Origin: CATQHP01 sp965214915
GTDB lineage: Bacteria; Acidobacteriota; Terriglobia; Bryobacterales; UBA6623
Direction of reading: 5' to 3'
Assembly: GCA_965214915.1 (NCBI GenBank)
Contig: CBDCCP010000001.1
Coordinates: 1,240,001-1,304,000, forward strand
DNA length: 64,000 bases
Shown here piece after piece: positions 42,792 through 51,239 of this stretch. Both the position numbers and the translations under genes were made by a program. The notes under the pieces are model-generated. The model saw only the letters and a list, made by a program, of their open reading frames with translations. It had not been told where the DNA came from and did no database searches. Every line of letters begins with the position of its first letter. The stretch's first letter is position 1.

Positions 42792-42975
42792 TGTTTTTCC
42801 ACCTTCACGGACCGCTGGCGCCGCCTTCAAACTCTCGATGCCTGATCGTCGATGAAGCCGCAGCCCCCGCCGCGTATGTGCGGAAACGGCCGCCGCCCCG
42901 TTCAAGCCGCTCTCGACTGTCATTATAGGAAGCTCAGGCAACCATGCGGCAACGGCGCGGAGGCAGGCGGAATTG

Positions 42976-45900
42976 GTGACGAAGCGGACCTCGGCGGCCG
43001 CGTTCCGCGCCTATTGCCGCGAACTGGAGCAAACGCATGCAAGCGGACAGGCGACCGAGCATAGCTACCGGCCGGCGTTCCAGACGCTCGTTCAAGATTT
43101 GGCGGGCGGCGCCGTCCGCGCCATCAACGAGCCCCAGTCCGTCGCCTGCGGCGCGCCCGACTTCATCGTCGAACGGGGCGGCCTCGCGATAGGCCATATC
43201 GAGTGCAAGGATGTCGGCGCCAACCTGGACCGCGTCGAAATCTCTGCGCAACTGAAACGCTACCGCGACGGTCTGCCCAACCTGATCCTGACCGACTATC
43301 TGCAGTTCCGCTGGTACGCGGCGGGCGAGCTGCGCAACGAGGCGCGCTTGGCGCGTCTCGACAGCCGAGGCAAGATCGCGTTGGACAAAACCGGCGCCGC
43401 GCGGGTCGCCGCGTTGTTCGAGGCGTTCTTCGCGACCGATTTGTCGTCGGTCGCCAACCCGCGCGAGCTCGCCAAGGCAATGGCGGCCAGGGCCAAGCTG
43501 CTGCGCGACGCCGTCGGGCGCATTCTCCGGCAAGAAGAAAGAAAGCCGCAGTCGGGGCCGCTGCACGGTTTGCTGGCCGCCTATCGCGACGTGCTGATCG
43601 GCGGACTCTCGCCCGAGCAATTCGCCGACTTGCAGGCGCAGACCGCCGTTTACGGCCTGTTCACGGCCCGCTGCCTGCAAACGCGCGCGCGGGAGCCGTT
43701 CACGCGCCAATCCGCCGTTTTCGCGCAAACGACGCCGTTTCTGCGCGACGTCTTCGGGCGCATCGCCGGCCCCGGCATCGATCCTCGCATCGCCTGGATC
43801 GTGGACGATCTCGCGCAGGTGCTGGACCGGGCGGACATCGCGGCGGTGCTCGCCGATTTCGGCAGCCGCACCCGGCGCGAAGACCCGGTGGTGCATTTCT
43901 ACGAGGACTTTCTGGCCGCCTACGACCCGCAAATGCGCGAGGTGCGCGGCGTCTATTACACGCCGGAGCCGGTGGTCGGCTACATCGTGCGCAGCGTGGA
44001 CCGCCTGCTCCGCGGCCGCTTCGGCCTGCCCGACGGGCTCGCTGACACCGCGACCGTCCCGGTCGAGACGCGCAACGGAGCCGCGGAGTCGAGCCCGCGC
44101 GTGCTGATCCTCGACCCCGCCGCGGGCACGGGAACCTTCCTGCGCGAAACGGTCGCCGCCATCCGTTCGACCATCGAGAAAAAGGGACTCAGCGGCGCTT
44201 GGCCCGACTATATCCGCGATCATCTTTTGCCGCGCCTGTTCGGGTTCGAGCTGCTGATGGCGCCCTACGCGATCTGCCACCTGAAGCTCGCCCTCGAAAT
44301 CGGTGGAACGGACGCCGGGTTCAAGATGCCCGACGGCCAACGCCTCGGGGTGTTTCTCACCAACACGCTGGAAGAAGCGCACGAAAGCGTCGCCGGCGCG
44401 CTGTTCGCTCACGAAATCGCCCAGGAAGCGGCGGGCGCGGACGCCGTGAAGCGCAAGAAGCCGGTGATGGTCGTGCTCGGCAACCCGCCCTACTCCGGCC
44501 ACTCCGCCAACAAGGGCGCCTGGATCAAGGGGCTGCTGCGAGGTTTGGACGGCGCAAGAAAAACGGACAGCTATTTTTCAGTGGACGGGCAGCCGTTGGG
44601 CGAGCGCAACCCGAAATGGCTGAACGACGATTACGTCAAGTTCATCCGCTTCGCCCAATGGCGCATCGAACGGACCGGCGAGGGCGTGCTCGGCTTCGTC
44701 ACCAACCACAGTTATCTCGACAATCCGACCTTCCGCGGCATGAGACGGAGTCTGATGCAGACCTTCGACGAGATCTATCTGCTCGACCTGCACGGCAACG
44801 CAAAGAAAAAGGAACGCGCTCCGGGGGGCGGGAAAGACGAGAACGCGTTCGATATCCAGCAAGGCGTCGCCATCGGTCTGTTTGTCAAACGGGCCGCTGC
44901 AGGCGCCGCCCCGGCGCGGGTGTGCCATGCCGATCTGTGGGGCGAGCGCGAAGGGGGGCCGGACGGCGGCAAATACGGTTGGCTCGCCGCCAACGATGTC
45001 GAGACCACCGAATGGGCGGAGCTTGCGCCGAAACCGCCGCTCTATCTGTTCGTTCCGCGCGACGAGAGATTGAGTGAGGAATACGAGGCGGGCGCGGCGA
45101 TCACCGCCATCTTTCCCGTCAATTCGGTCGGGATTGTCACGGCGCGCGACAAGCTGGCGATTCAGTGGACTGCCGAAGACATGCAATCTGCCGCTGCGGA
45201 CTTCGTTTCGCGCGGCGCAGAGGATGCCAGAAACGTCTTTTCGCTCGGTAAGGACTCAAGCGACTGGAAAGTCGCGGACGCGCAACGGGATATTCTCGAT
45301 CATCCCGAGGCGGATCGGAGCGTCGCGCCTATCCTGTATCGACCTTTCGATGTGCGCTTCACCTACTACACCGGACGGGCCGGCGGCTTCATTTGCCGCC
45401 CGCGCCCGAACGTCATGCGCCATATGCTGGCCGGGCCGAATCTGGGTCTCTCGACGCCTAGGGCGACCGAGATAGCCGGGGGCTGGGAGCACGTTTTCGT
45501 CTCACGAACCCTTACTCAGCACCACACGGTATCGCTCAAGGAAGTCAATTATCTTTTTCCTCTCTATATCTACGGGAAGGGGATGCGCAAAGCGAACCTC
45601 GACCGGGAGTTCGTCGCACAGATCGCCTCCGCGGTCGGCCTCGCGTTCCTTCCCGACGGCGCTGGCGACTTCACTGCCACGTTCGGCCCGAAGGACGTGT
45701 TCCGCTACATCTACGCCGTGCTGCACAGCCCGGAATACCGCCGCCGCTACGCCGATTTCCTGAAATCGGACTTTCCGCGCATCCCGTTGACCGGCGATCG
45801 GGCGCTGTTCGCGGCTCTGGCCGGTCTGGGCAAGCGCCTCGCCGCCTTGCATCTGATGGAAGCAGAAGGCGAGGCTGCGCCCGCCTTTCCATGCACGGGC

Positions 45901-46191
45901 AGCAACTTGGTAAGCAAGATTCGCTACGCGCCGCCGAACGGCGGCCTGCCGGGCCGGGTGTGGATCAACCCCGAACAGTATTTCGAGGGCGTGGCGCCCG
46001 AGACGTGGGCCTTCGCCATCGGCGGCTACCGCCCGGCGGAGAAGTGGCTGAAGGACCGCAAGGGCCGCGTCCTGTCTTTCGACGACATCGCCCGTTACCG
46101 CCGCATCTGCGCCGCGCTGGCCGAAACGCCCCGCATCATGACCCGCATCGACCGCGAAATCGACGCCCGCGGCGGCTGGCCCCTCGCGTGA
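42976..46191 (+). CDS. Single-chain restriction-modification enzyme (type IIG / type ISP-like, N6-adenine methylase)
   Basis: This protein of about 1071 residues combines nuclease, methylase and specificity parts. The N-terminal PD...ExK site is at Pro61-Asp62 and Glu76-x-Lys78 (IGHIECKD). Motif I of the methylase is ILDPAAGTGTFLRE (about 377-390), motif IV is NPPY (about 503-506), and a MRRSLM-like helical region follows. The C-terminus, with NPEQYFEGV, FAIGGYRPAEKWLKDRKGR and a YRRI helix, matches the type ISP LlaBIII C-terminal specificity domain. The helicase domain of true type ISP enzymes is absent. GTG 42976 is used; TTG 42973 is possible. It modifies or cleaves DNA in the cytoplasm. 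Confidence 0.88.
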   Translation: MTKRTSAAAFRAYCRELEQTHASGQATEHSYRPAFQTLVQDLAGGAVRAINEPQSVACGAPDFIVERGGLAIGHIECKDVGANLDRVEISAQLKRYRDGLPNLILTDYLQFRWYAAGELRNEARLARLDSRGKIALDKTGAARVAALFEAFFATDLSSVANPRELAKAMAARAKLLRDAVGRILRQEERKPQSGPLHGLLAAYRDVLIGGLSPEQFADLQAQTAVYGLFTARCLQTRAREPFTRQSAVFAQTTPFLRDVFGRIAGPGIDPRIAWIVDDLAQVLDRADIAAVLADFGSRTRREDPVVHFYEDFLAAYDPQMREVRGVYYTPEPVVGYIVRSVDRLLRGRFGLPDGLADTATVPVETRNGAAESSPRVLILDPAAGTGTFLRETVAAIRSTIEKKGLSGAWPDYIRDHLLPRLFGFELLMAPYAICHLKLALEIGGTDAGFKMPDGQRLGVFLTNTLEEAHESVAGALFAHEIAQEAAGADAVKRKKPVMVVLGNPPYSGHSANKGAWIKGLLRGLDGARKTDSYFSVDGQPLGERNPKWLNDDYVKFIRFAQWRIERTGEGVLGFVTNHSYLDNPTFRGMRRSLMQTFDEIYLLDLHGNAKKKERAPGGGKDENAFDIQQGVAIGLFVKRAAAGAAPARVCHADLWGEREGGPDGGKYGWLAANDVETTEWAELAPKPPLYLFVPRDERLSEEYEAGAAITAIFPVNSVGIVTARDKLAIQWTAEDMQSAAADFVSRGAEDARNVFSLGKDSSDWKVADAQRDILDHPEADRSVAPILYRPFDVRFTYYTGRAGGFICRPRPNVMRHMLAGPNLGLSTPRATEIAGGWEHVFVSRTLTQHHTVSLKEVNYLFPLYIYGKGMRKANLDREFVAQIASAVGLAFLPDGAGDFTATFGPKDVFRYIYAVLHSPEYRRRYADFLKSDFPRIPLTGDRALFAALAGLGKRLAALHLMEAEGEAAPAFPCTGSNLVSKIRYAPPNGGLPGRVWINPEQYFEGVAPETWAFAIGGYRPAEKWLKDRKGRVLSFDDIARYRRICAALAETPRIMTRIDREIDARGGWPLA

Positions 46192-46300
46192 TGCTTGTTT
46201 TGTTTTGCCGATCGGTCGTATTTTAACGAGGCAAAGGAATGGCAGAACGACAACCGCAGCAAGATTATCGAACTTAAACAGGAGGGAGAAGACGGATAGG

Positions 46301-46837
46301 ATGAGAAGAGCCGCGCTGTTGACGCGGCTGATCGAGGAGTTGAAAAGCAGAGGAAGCTGGTGTGGCGAGACCCACATACAGAAAGCAGCGTATTTTGCGC
46401 AGCATCTGGCAAAAATTCCGATGGGCTATGACTTCATCCTCTACATACATGGTCCGTTTTCATTCGACTTGAGATACGAGCTGACGGCTCTTAGGGCCGA
46501 CGGACTACTGAAACTCGAGACGCAACGGCCGTACGGAGCCCGGATTATCTCTACGGATCAGAGCAAATACATACAAAGTTTCTATCCCAAGACACTGGAA
46601 AAATACGGTAACAGAATCGATTTCGTAGCCGGCGAACTCGGCGGCAAGGGAGTTGTCGATCTCGAACGCTTGGGGACGGCCTTATATGTCGGCGAACAAC
46701 GGAAAGACGACGCCTCGGCTGACGAAAAGGCGAGGCGGGTGACAAATTTGAAGCCGCATATTTCTCCGGAAGACGCTCTTGAAGCAGTTAAGGAGATTGA
46801 CCGGATTGCCAAGAAATCCCAGGGCATCGTTATCTAA
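46301..46837 (+). CDS. Hypothetical protein, YwgA/DUF4065-like winged-helix candidate
   Basis: This 178-residue protein is not firmly assigned. The pattern ETHIQKAAYFAQHL...YDFILYIHGPFSFDLRYELTALRADGLL resembles YwgA-like and DUF4065/SocA-like proteins: a helix with QK..Y, an H/YGPFS motif and a winged-helix-like end. The gene has visibly lower GC than its neighbours and a strong GGAGG-like site upstream, which suggests recent transfer. It is the last gene before copy B of the 112-bp repeat and may act with the restriction-modification enzyme or as an antitoxin-like factor; neither is shown. Confidence 0.5.
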   Translation: MRRAALLTRLIEELKSRGSWCGETHIQKAAYFAQHLAKIPMGYDFILYIHGPFSFDLRYELTALRADGLLKLETQRPYGARIISTDQSKYIQSFYPKTLEKYGNRIDFVAGELGGKGVVDLERLGTALYVGEQRKDDASADEKARRVTNLKPHISPEDALEAVKEIDRIAKKSQGIVI

Positions 46838-46904
46838 GTCCGGGGTCCTTTGGGATTGGCGCCGGTGGAGGCCGTCGAGCGCCCAGGGCGCATCGATCCG
46901 GCAG

Positions 46905-47016
46905 GGCCGGCCCCTTACCGCAGGCGGTTCAGGGTGTAGGCGGCCATGCCGGTTGTCAGCGGCTCGCCGGCGGCGGAGAGGATGCCGCTCGGTCTGAGGT
47001 CGAAGACGCGGCCCGG
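46905..47016. repeat. 112-bp direct repeat, copy B: native 3' end of the beta-propeller gene
   Basis: This is the partner of 41983-42094 (104 of 112 identical). It includes the natural stop of the beta-propeller gene at 46915. Together the two copies enclose hepT, mntA, the restriction-modification gene and the lower-GC gene, about 4.8 kb. Confidence 0.9.
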
Positions 47017-48417
47017 AACCAGCTCGTCGAGCGTCAGCGAAACTTCGAGGCCGTCGGGCGATACGACGGCGCGGCGCACCGCCACAGGCGTCACCTCGGT
47101 TTTCGGCGAGCCGTAGGCCGCGTGATAGCGATAGTAGTAGTGCGTAAACGAGTAGTTCGACGCCTCGCCGGCGGTGGCGCGGTCGGCCGGTTTGGTGAAG
47201 GTCAGAGCGAAGCCCGTTTCCGTCAGCTTCATGGCCAGGATGTCGAACGGGACCCGGTCCTGGTACACGACCCGCTGCAAGCCTTCGGTCGATCCCCAGA
47301 TGCGCGAAGTCTGGGCGACATAGAGGGCCTTGCCGTCAGGAGAAAACGCCAGGCGGTTGTTGGCCATGCGCAGGCCGTTGCCGTCGATGAACGGGAACGC
47401 CGCGCCCTGCCACTCGCCCTGAACCTTTTCCAGAAAAACGCGGTAGATGCGCGGGTAGGTCCATTCGGCAACGAAAAGCTGCCCCGCGTAGGGGCCGAAC
47501 GCGCCGTCCGTCAGGTCGAAAAGCGGCTGGGCGCTCGAGCCGCCCATGTCGTTCTGCGGGAAAAGGATCGCGGGCTTCTTGCGGCGCGCGTCCAGTTCGG
47601 CGACGTCGGCTTCGACCGGATTGACGCCGAGGAAATGCGGATGCCAGGGCAGCGACGCCGGGTGTCCGTGGAAGGCGTTCCGCGTGACGTGATGGAGCGG
47701 CGACGTGCCGACCCAGCCGCCCTGATTGTCCACGGCGAAGATATCGCCTGCAGGACTCATCACGATGCCGTTCGGCTGGCGAAAGCCGCAGGAGAAAACC
47801 GAGACGGCGCCGGAATCGGCGTCGATTTTCAAGGCGCAGCCGCGGTAGGGAACCGGCGAGTAGTGGCCGATCCTGTTGACCTTGCCTGCGAGCCGCTCGG
47901 CGGCCCTGCGCGGCTTGCGGCTGAGCTCGCCGCGCACCGGCTCGCGCGGGTCGGCGTTGCCCGAGGCCAGCCCCAGGCTGACGTAGAAGTTCCCCTCCCG
48001 GTCGCGGACCGGCCCGGCGATGTATTCGTGATAATTCCCCGAAAGCCCCCAACCGTCGCTGATCGTCTCGAAAAGGTCTGCGGCGCCGTCGCCGTCCGTA
48101 TCGACGACGCGCGTGAGCTCGGGGACCTGCGCCACGAAAAATTCGCCCTTGCCGCCCGCCAGGATGCCCAGCGGGGTGTGCAGACCCTCGGCGAATTTGC
48201 GCCAGCGCTCCGACTGCGGGTCGAACGAGTAAATGTAGCCGCGCCGGAACGCCGCATAAAGCCTGCCGTCGGGGGCGAAGTCGATGGAGCAGAACTCGGG
48301 ATGAATGCCCCGCGGCCCGCGCACCGTTTCCACCTTGTAGCTGGACGGCAGGACCTGCCCCGGGGCGGATGCGCAGGCGAGAACGCAACCGAAGAGCAGC
48401 GTCGCGGGCGTTTTCAC
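46915..48417 (-). CDS. Secreted PQQ-dependent sugar dehydrogenase-like beta-propeller
   Basis: This protein of about 500 residues has a signal peptide (TPATLLFGCVLACASA). A beta-propeller of the sorbosone/glucose dehydrogenase-like type follows, seen in FCSIDFAPDGRLYAAFRRGYI, RQPNGIVMSPAGDIFAVDNQGG and FVAEWTYPRIYRV. The reading frame is open upstream, but GTG 48417 is the probable start because the upstream cytochrome gene ends there in a 4-nt GTGA overlap. The protein would oxidise a substrate in the periplasm and pass electrons to the adjacent cytochrome. Its 3' end is duplicated at 41983-42094. Confidence 0.82.
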   Translation of the reverse strand: MKTPATLLFGCVLACASAPGQVLPSSYKVETVRGPRGIHPEFCSIDFAPDGRLYAAFRRGYIYSFDPQSERWRKFAEGLHTPLGILAGGKGEFFVAQVPELTRVVDTDGDGAADLFETISDGWGLSGNYHEYIAGPVRDREGNFYVSLGLASGNADPREPVRGELSRKPRRAAERLAGKVNRIGHYSPVPYRGCALKIDADSGAVSVFSCGFRQPNGIVMSPAGDIFAVDNQGGWVGTSPLHHVTRNAFHGHPASLPWHPHFLGVNPVEADVAELDARRKKPAILFPQNDMGGSSAQPLFDLTDGAFGPYAGQLFVAEWTYPRIYRVFLEKVQGEWQGAAFPFIDGNGLRMANNRLAFSPDGKALYVAQTSRIWGSTEGLQRVVYQDRVPFDILAMKLTETGFALTFTKPADRATAGEASNYSFTHYYYRYHAAYGSPKTEVTPVAVRRAVVSPDGLEVSLTLDELVPGRVFDLRPSGILSAAGEPLTTGMAAYTLNRLR

Positions 48418-50792
48418 GGGCCGACCTCCACCGTGAGCGTCTTGTTCGCGCCGCGGGCGATCGCGCGGGTTTCCCCGCCCTCGACGAACCACATCGGCTT
48501 GTCGACTCGGGGAAACTCGAATTGCCGGATCAGCTTGGCGTCCCGCGCGACGAGCGTCTCGTAAACGTCGACGCCGTCTACTTGGTAGTGGAACTGCGGC
48601 GCGCCGTCCACCAGTCGGTAACCGCGGAAGCGCCTCTGGGGGATGCGGCCGGTCTCCCCCACCCGTAGGGGATAACCTTGCGAGCGATAAAAAATGTCGC
48701 CCACGTAACGCGCCGTCTCGGTGCGGTTGGTGTCCTTGTTCTTTTTCGTCCACAGCGTGGGCGAGATATCGACGAAGCCGCCTTGCCAGGCATAGAGCAG
48801 TTGCACGGCGCCGGCGTCGAAGCAGTACGACAACCCGCCGGGGAATCCGACCGAAATAGCGGCGGGAGACGAGCCGGGCATATCCCAGCGGACGACGATC
48901 GGCTTGTCGGTGGGGACCGGCATTTCTTCGCTGCCGAGCCGGGCGCTTGCCGTCTCGTATCCCGCGGGAGCGTTTTCCGCCTTGGCGTCGAGCAGCGCCG
49001 CCCACAGGTTGTCGATCTTCTCCGCCGCCTCGGGCGCGGGCAGGGAGCCGAAGTAATTGGGCATGGAAGTGCCGGAGAGAATGCGGGCGGGATCGCGCAT
49101 CCAGCGCGCAAACCAGCGGTAGCGCAGCCGCCGGCCGGCGGTCAGCAATTGCGGGCCGTGCTCGCCGAGCGGGTCGAACTTTCCCCAGCCGTGGCAGCCA
49201 TTGCAAGCCATCCCGCCCTTTTGGGAATCGAGGCCCAGCATGGCGTGTCCGGTGGTTGCCGACGCCGTCCGCGCGAGCGCCGGACCCGCGCCCGGCTCCA
49301 GCCCCGCGCTTTTGGCGAAACCTTCGACGAGCCGCGCCGCTTTGCGGGGATGGTAGGCGGGCATGCGCAGCTCGATCCAGTCGAACGCGCGCGGGCCGCC
49401 GGTCAATGCCCGCCGCAGCCAATCACTCCTGAGCTTTTCGCCGGCTCCGGTCAAGACAGGCGCGGATTCGGCGATAGGCGCCGTTGGCGCAGCGCCGTTC
49501 CACTCGTGGCAGGCATTGCAGCGCAGCCGCTGCAAGCGGCTTGCGTGGTCGAAGACGGGCGCGCGGCTGACGTCCGGGTAGGCGGAAAAGTCCGCGACAA
49601 AGGCATTCAGCGCCGCGCGCTGTTCCACCGCAAGGCGGTACCGCGGGACGCGCCCGGCGGGTTCAGCCGCCAGACAGCCCCGCCGCGGGCGCAGTTCCGC
49701 AAACGAGGCCGGCTGCGCGTATTCGGAAGCGATGTCCAAGGCGTGACAGTTCAAGCACCCGCTTGACGCCATCAGAGCCTTCCCCTTCGCGGCGTCGCCG
49801 CCCGCGGCCGGCAGCGCATACCTTTCGTCGGCGAAGGCTTCATCCAGATGCGCCGCGACGGCCGTCGCTTCCTCGCGGTCCAGCGACAGCGCGGGCATGC
49901 GCCCGCCGGGATCGTAACGGGCGGGGTCCTGCAAATAGGCGACCAGTTCGCCGAACGGCATCTTCGAGCCGGCGCCGGCGAGCGATACTCCGCCGCGGTG
50001 ATGGCAGGCGACGCAGCCCAGCGTCTGAAAGAGCGTCGAGCCGAACTCGCGATAGCGGCTGGGCAGCTTGGCGTCCAACGCGGGCGCGGCGGCGCCCTGA
50101 AGCGTCGTGAGATAACGGGCGATATCGCGCCGCTCGGCCGCGGTTAACGTCAGGGGCATCGCCGCATCGCCGCGCACCGCGCGGGGGTCAACCATCCAGG
50201 CGAAGAGCCAGCCTTCGTTGCGCCGCGCGCCAATCCCGTTCAGATCGGGGGCCAAGCGCCTGTCAAGCGAAGTCGATGCGGAGGCGTGGCAGTTGACGCA
50301 GCCCAGCTCGCCCGCCAGCCGGCGGCCCTTGAGCACGAGAATTTCGTCCTCCGACAGGCTTTCGTCGTGGGACAGCAAGCGGTTCGGCAGCGGCTCCCAG
50401 TCGAACCCCGGGCCTTTCCAGAGCAAGTGCAGTTGCGCCTCGCCGTCAGGCCGACGGTAGCGGACCTCGAGCGGAACCGACCCCGCAGCGAGCCGTAAGG
50501 GAGCGTCCGCGGCGACTTTTCCGTCGAGCGAGACTTGCGCGCCGCCTGCGTCGAACGAGTAATCTCCGTTGCGCAGCACCGTGAGCTTGCCGCGCCAGAC
50601 CGCCTCGAACGCTGCGGCGATCCCCGGATGTGGCGACTCGTCGGCGTCGAGGAAAAAATCAGCGTCGGGCGTCTCGACGCGAACGCTGCGGCGCGCGTCG
50701 GAGTAGGTCGCCAGCAGCCCCGAGCGCTCGGCGGAGAAGAGGCCCGGAGCGGCGGCGAGGCCCGCCGTTAACGCCGCGAGCAGCTTGGTCAC
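48414..50792 (-). CDS. Pentahaem c-type cytochrome with PA14-like N-terminal domain
   Basis: This 792-residue protein has a signal peptide (KLLAALTAGLAAAPGLFSA). A PA14-like beta-sandwich follows at residues 20-130 (ATYSDARRSV...GDYSFDAGG...RPDGEAQLHLLWKGPG). Five haem-binding CxxCH motifs come next: CVNCH about 165, CVACH about 260, CLNCH about 346, CNACH about 425 and CNGCH about 530. A beta-rich C-terminal region ends at VGP. GTG 50792 is chosen because it overlaps the stop of the DUF2085 gene (GTGA) and begins the signal peptide. With the beta-propeller it probably forms a periplasmic electron-transfer pair. Confidence 0.85.
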   Translation of the reverse strand: MTKLLAALTAGLAAAPGLFSAERSGLLATYSDARRSVRVETPDADFFLDADESPHPGIAAAFEAVWRGKLTVLRNGDYSFDAGGAQVSLDGKVAADAPLRLAAGSVPLEVRYRRPDGEAQLHLLWKGPGFDWEPLPNRLLSHDESLSEDEILVLKGRRLAGELGCVNCHASASTSLDRRLAPDLNGIGARRNEGWLFAWMVDPRAVRGDAAMPLTLTAAERRDIARYLTTLQGAAAPALDAKLPSRYREFGSTLFQTLGCVACHHRGGVSLAGAGSKMPFGELVAYLQDPARYDPGGRMPALSLDREEATAVAAHLDEAFADERYALPAAGGDAAKGKALMASSGCLNCHALDIASEYAQPASFAELRPRRGCLAAEPAGRVPRYRLAVEQRAALNAFVADFSAYPDVSRAPVFDHASRLQRLRCNACHEWNGAAPTAPIAESAPVLTGAGEKLRSDWLRRALTGGPRAFDWIELRMPAYHPRKAARLVEGFAKSAGLEPGAGPALARTASATTGHAMLGLDSQKGGMACNGCHGWGKFDPLGEHGPQLLTAGRRLRYRWFARWMRDPARILSGTSMPNYFGSLPAPEAAEKIDNLWAALLDAKAENAPAGYETASARLGSEEMPVPTDKPIVVRWDMPGSSPAAISVGFPGGLSYCFDAGAVQLLYAWQGGFVDISPTLWTKKNKDTNRTETARYVGDIFYRSQGYPLRVGETGRIPQRRFRGYRLVDGAPQFHYQVDGVDVYETLVARDAKLIRQFEFPRVDKPMWFVEGGETRAIARGANKTLTVEVGP

Positions 50793-51220
50793 AGCGCCGT
50801 CCCGCGGGAGGGCTGCAACGCGCCGGCGGCGGTCTCCGACCACAGCGCCGGCGCGAGAAAGCCCGCAAGCGCCAGAGTGGTCGTGAAGCGCACGATCTCG
50901 CCGCCGGTTTGTCCCAGCAGGAATTCGAGCCCCAGACCGGCCGCCGCCAACGCGGCAGCGGCGGCCAGCCGTTTCTTCTCGAAACGAAGCCCCAGGCAGC
51001 AGGCCGCCAGCGTTCCCAGATAAAACCCGAGGCAACGGATGCAAACGGGAAGCTGCGTTCCGAGCAGCGCCCACGACCGGGCCGGCTCTTGATGACAGAA
51101 AGGCGAAAACGCAGCGGCAGCCGCGGCGCGAGCAAAATCGCCGCCGACGGCGGCCCACGCCGGACCGAGAAAAACCGCTCCGACAACGATTGCCGAAAGG
51201 ATGCGAGCCGCGGCGAGCAT
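50789..51220 (-). CDS. DUF2085 family membrane protein
   Basis: This 143-residue protein has the DUF2085 signatures FCHQEPARSW (near residue 40) and PVCIRCLGFYLG (near 55-66), with about four hydrophobic segments, so it is an inner-membrane protein of unknown function. ATG 51220 gives a signal-like first helix. The 3' end overlaps the cytochrome start by 4 nt (GTGA), so translation of the two is coupled, which is unusual company for this family. Confidence 0.82.
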   Translation of the reverse strand: MLAAARILSAIVVGAVFLGPAWAAVGGDFARAAAAAAFSPFCHQEPARSWALLGTQLPVCIRCLGFYLGTLAACCLGLRFEKKRLAAAAALAAAGLGLEFLLGQTGGEIVRFTTTLALAGFLAPALWSETAAGALQPSRGTAL

Positions 51221-51239
51221 CGTCCTGCCGCCCCTTACT

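Noticed and set aside
49423..51158. N-terminal extensions of the cytochrome and propeller open frames
   Set aside because: They cover upstream genes in another frame; the signal peptides and GTGA overlaps set the starts at 50792 and 48417.
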